From Prevotella sp. (GTDB lineage: Bacteria; Bacteroidota; Bacteroidia; Bacteroidales; Bacteroidaceae), in the NCBI GenBank assembly GCA_017548385.1, contig JAFZAE010000223.1, forward strand, positions 1 to 34,382: a DNA stretch of 34,382 nt. Direction: 5' to 3'. Below, piece by piece: positions 32,061-34,382 of the stretch. The position numbers and the translations under genes are program-made. Position 1 is the stretch's first letter, and the number at the start of each line of letters is the position of its first letter. Under the pieces are notes generated by a model. It was not told the DNA's origin. It was given only the letters and a program-made list of their open reading frames with translations, and searched no databases.

Positions 32061-33362
32061 ATGCAACATTTCAACAAAGGTTTTCTCTATTTCATTTGTG
32101 CCGTATCGGCAATGGGTGGATTGCTCTTCGGTTACGACTGGGTGGTGATAGGTGGTGCAAAGCCTTTCTATGAATTATTTTTCGGCATCAGCGATTCACC
32201 ACTGATGCAGGGCGTAGCTATGTCAACTGCTCTTATTGGTTGTTTGATTGGAGCAATGTTGGCAGGTGCCGCAGCTGATAAATATGGCCGCAAACCACTT
32301 CTGATGGTGTCCGCCGTGCTTTTCACGGCCTCCGCTATTGCTACAGGTCTTTTCAACGACTTCTTCCTATTCAATATTGCACGTTTAATAGGTGGTATTG
32401 GAATCGGTGTGGCATCAGCCTTGTCACCAATGTATATAGCAGAAGTCAGTCCGGCTAATATCCGCGGACGAATGGTGAGCCTAAACCAGATGACCATCGT
32501 TTTGGGTATTCTGGCGGCACAGGTGGTGAATATGCTTTTAGCTAGGGACACATCCGTGGATGTAAACCAGGCATGGAATGTGGAATGGGGATGGCGGTGG
32601 ATGTTTTGGGCAGAGACATTACCTGCAGGGCTGTTTCTACTTATGAGTTTCTTCATACCTGAAAGCCCAGTATATATGAGGATGAAACAAGCGCCACAAG
32701 TTGAAGGAAAAAAGGCCGAGGCTGGTCTGAAAGAATTATTTCAACATAAATATGGACGTGTGCTATTGCTTGGCTTAGTGATTGCTGTGTTTCAGCAGTG
32801 GTGCGGTACCAACGTCATCTTCAATTATGCACAAGAGATTTTTGTCGGTGCCGGTTACAATGTCAATGGTATGTTCATCGATATTGTTATCACTGGTATC
32901 GCTAATGTGATATTTACTTTTGTGGCACTTTATACCATTGAGAAGTGGGGACGCCGCACCCTTATTTTAATTGGTGCAGGCGGTTTAGGACTCATCTATC
33001 TTACATTGGGCACATGTTATTTCTTTGAGATGAAAGGCATCATGATGGTGGCATTGGTTGTAGCTGCTATTTCTGTATATGCCATGACCCTTGGGCCGGT
33101 CACATGGACGCTTTTGGCGGAAATCTTTCCACACCGAATTCGTGGCATTGCTATGGCTACGTGTACCTTCGCTCTATGGGTGGGATGTTGCACCCTGACC
33201 TTCTCGTTCCCCTCAATGAATGCCGCTCTTGGTAGCAGTGGCACATTCTGGATTTATAGTGGCATCTGTGTCTGCGCTTTCATTTTCTTATGGCGTCATT
33301 GTCCAGAAACCAAAGGCAAAAGCCTTGAACAACTGGAACAAGAATTGGTAGATGGTCTTTAG
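32061..33362 (+). CDS. MFS sugar porter (XylE/GLUT family)
   Basis: 433 aa inner-membrane transporter with about 12 helices. Family signatures: GGLLFGYDWVVIGG (19-32), DKYGRKPLL after helix 2, RLIGGIGIGVASALSPMYIAEVSPANIRG in helices 4-5, PESPVYM at the start of the central loop, EKWGRRTL after helix 8, and PETKGKSLEQLE at the C-terminus. These define the sugar porter group, which takes up monosaccharides with H+. The substrate is unknown. The gene has its own promoter and an inverted repeat in its leader, and is followed by the DUF5107 gene 53 bases later. Confidence 0.94.
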   Translation: MQHFNKGFLYFICAVSAMGGLLFGYDWVVIGGAKPFYELFFGISDSPLMQGVAMSTALIGCLIGAMLAGAAADKYGRKPLLMVSAVLFTASAIATGLFNDFFLFNIARLIGGIGIGVASALSPMYIAEVSPANIRGRMVSLNQMTIVLGILAAQVVNMLLARDTSVDVNQAWNVEWGWRWMFWAETLPAGLFLLMSFFIPESPVYMRMKQAPQVEGKKAEAGLKELFQHKYGRVLLLGLVIAVFQQWCGTNVIFNYAQEIFVGAGYNVNGMFIDIVITGIANVIFTFVALYTIEKWGRRTLILIGAGGLGLIYLTLGTCYFFEMKGIMMVALVVAAISVYAMTLGPVTWTLLAEIFPHRIRGIAMATCTFALWVGCCTLTFSFPSMNAALGSSGTFWIYSGICVCAFIFLWRHCPETKGKSLEQLEQELVDGL

Positions 33363-33388
33363 TTTTTAGTTGGTCTTTAGTTCTTTAA
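33353..33388 (+). repeat. 18-bp near-tandem duplication over the transporter stop codon
   Basis: TGGTCTTTAGTT occurs at 33353-33364 and 33371-33382. The first copy contains the transporter stop TAG; the second repeats it in the spacer, in the same frame. It looks like a local slippage duplication. Confidence 0.6.
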
Positions 33389-33415
33389 TCTCAACCCTCA
33401 AATCTCAAAATACTC

Positions 33416-34382
33416 ATGGTAAAAGCTTGGAGAGAAATAGTGACCATTCCCACTTATGAGGTGGGAAAAGCGGAAAAGAACCCGATGTTTTTGGAAAAAC
33501 GTGTCTATCAAGGTTCTAGTGGCGTGGTCTATCCTTATCCTGTCATCGAGACGATTTCAAATGAAAAAGTGGATAAAGATTATCAGGCCATCTGGCTTGA
33601 AAATGAATATATCAAGGTGATGGTGCTTCCCGAACTTGGTGGCCGTGTGCAGATAGCATACGACAAAATCAAAGAACGTCATTTCGTATATTATAATCAT
33701 GTTATAAAGCCTGCACTCGTAGGACTTCTCGGACCGTGGATTTCGGGTGGCATTGAGTTCAATTGGCCACAACATCATCGTCCTTCGACCTTTATGCCTG
33801 TTGATACCAAAATCGTGAACAACGATGATGGTTCTGTCACGGTGTGGGTGAACGAGATGGAAAGGATGTTTCATCAAAAAGGTGCCGCAGGATTTACGCT
33901 TCGCTCTGGCTGTGCCTATTTGGAGATTCAAGGACGTGTCTCAAACCGCACGAATTTGCCACAGACATTCCTTTGGTGGGCAAATCCAGCTGTGGAAGTG
34001 AATGATGCCTACCAGAGTGTCTTTCCGCCCGACATCAATGCTGTTTTCGACCATGGGAAAAGGGCAGTGAGTAGTTTCCCCATCGCCACTGGCACATATT
34101 ATAAAATGGACTATTCGGCAGGAGTGGACATCTCTAATTATAAGAATATTCCCGTACCCACCTCATATATGGGGATCAATTCAAAATACGATTTTGAGGG
34201 GGGCTATGAGAACGATACCAAGGGTGGTATGCTCCATGTTGCCTCTCGTCATTTCTCGCCTGGCAAAAAACAATGGACATGGGGGAATGGCGATTTCGGA
34301 CGTGCTTGGGACCGGAATCTGACGGATGAACCCTTCCGCCCCTACATAGAATTGATGGTGGGAGTCTATACGGAGAACCAGC
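33416..34382 (+). CDS. DUF5107 domain protein (3' end outside window)
   Basis: Frame open from ATG 33416 to the window end, 322 residues visible. It starts MVKAWREIVTIPTYEVG and has no signal peptide. Blocks typical of DUF5107: NEYIKVMVLPELGGRVQIAYDK (62-83 region), LLGPWISGGIEFNWPQHHRPSTF and WWANPAVEVND. The LPELGGRV and GIEFNWP segments resemble the galactose-mutarotase-like beta-sandwich that binds sugars. Family members usually continue into TPR repeats, which would lie beyond the window. Its place directly after a sugar transporter supports a role in handling the imported sugar. The activity is not known. Confidence 0.85.
   Translation, partial: MVKAWREIVTIPTYEVGKAEKNPMFLEKRVYQGSSGVVYPYPVIETISNEKVDKDYQAIWLENEYIKVMVLPELGGRVQIAYDKIKERHFVYYNHVIKPALVGLLGPWISGGIEFNWPQHHRPSTFMPVDTKIVNNDDGSVTVWVNEMERMFHQKGAAGFTLRSGCAYLEIQGRVSNRTNLPQTFLWWANPAVEVNDAYQSVFPPDINAVFDHGKRAVSSFPIATGTYYKMDYSAGVDISNYKNIPVPTSYMGINSKYDFEGGYENDTKGGMLHVASRHFSPGKKQWTWGNGDFGRAWDRNLTDEPFRPYIELMVGVYTENQ

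Noticed and set aside
1..34382. CRISPR arrays, tRNA or rRNA genes, IS ends, prophage
   Set aside because: Looked for regular spaced repeats, cloverleaf-like and transposase sequences and found none.

Overview
The window looks like chromosomal DNA of a Bacteroidota species, most likely Prevotella or a close relative in the Prevotellaceae. The reasons are an Rnf cluster in D-G-E-A order, a C10 (streptopain/interpain-type) cysteine protease with a type IX secretion-like C-terminal domain, DUF1015, DUF6624 and DUF5107 proteins, a Bacteroidota-type GyrA, and several promoters of the TAnnTTTG (-7) form, some with TTTG near -33. Most start codons lack a Shine-Dalgarno sequence; the rnf genes are an exception. 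I see no rRNA, tRNA, CRISPR array, IS element or prophage.

Layout. 1-2475: the 3' part of an rnf operon (rnfD partial, rnfG, rnfE, rnfA), a membrane ferredoxin:NAD+ oxidoreductase. 2572-3609: galE broken by two in-frame stops 9 bases apart. 3810-6243: mazG, a small lipoprotein and rnz. 6359-6673: a signal peptide joined directly to a T9SS-type C-terminal domain with no cargo. 6805-8234: an ECF sigma factor, a small single-span membrane protein (probable anti-sigma) and an exported LTxxQ-like protein, read as one envelope-stress unit. 8417-14980: gyrA, two paralogous exported TPR proteins and a DEAD-box helicase.

15113-19069: serC, serA, a DUF1015 protein with a DGHHR motif, and a YigZ/IMPACT protein. 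No serB is present, and the DUF1015 protein is a candidate for the missing step between phosphoserine and serine. 19094-22681 (minus strand): an exported histidine phosphatase followed by the C10 protease. 22999-24294: an umuC-type Y-family polymerase without umuD. 24360-26742: an exported flavodoxin, an exported alpha/beta hydrolase whose expected catalytic His is not evident, and an exported flavin-reductase-like gene broken by an in-frame TAG. 26788-30235 (minus strand): a GNAT acetyltransferase, a DUF6624 lipoprotein and a GH31 glycosidase without the usual N-terminal domain. 30343-31843: greA, a CX5R phosphatase and a translationally coupled small unknown protein. 32061-34382: a sugar MFS transporter and the start of a DUF5107 protein.

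Most of this is housekeeping sequence. The points most worth following are the serC-serA-DUF1015 set, the cargo-less T9SS-like domain, the sigma/anti-sigma/LTxxQ unit with a hairpin at the mRNA 5' end, the structured gyrA leader, the exported flavoprotein cluster, and two otherwise intact genes stopped only by nonsense codons. All calls come from reading the sequence by eye; no database search was run.
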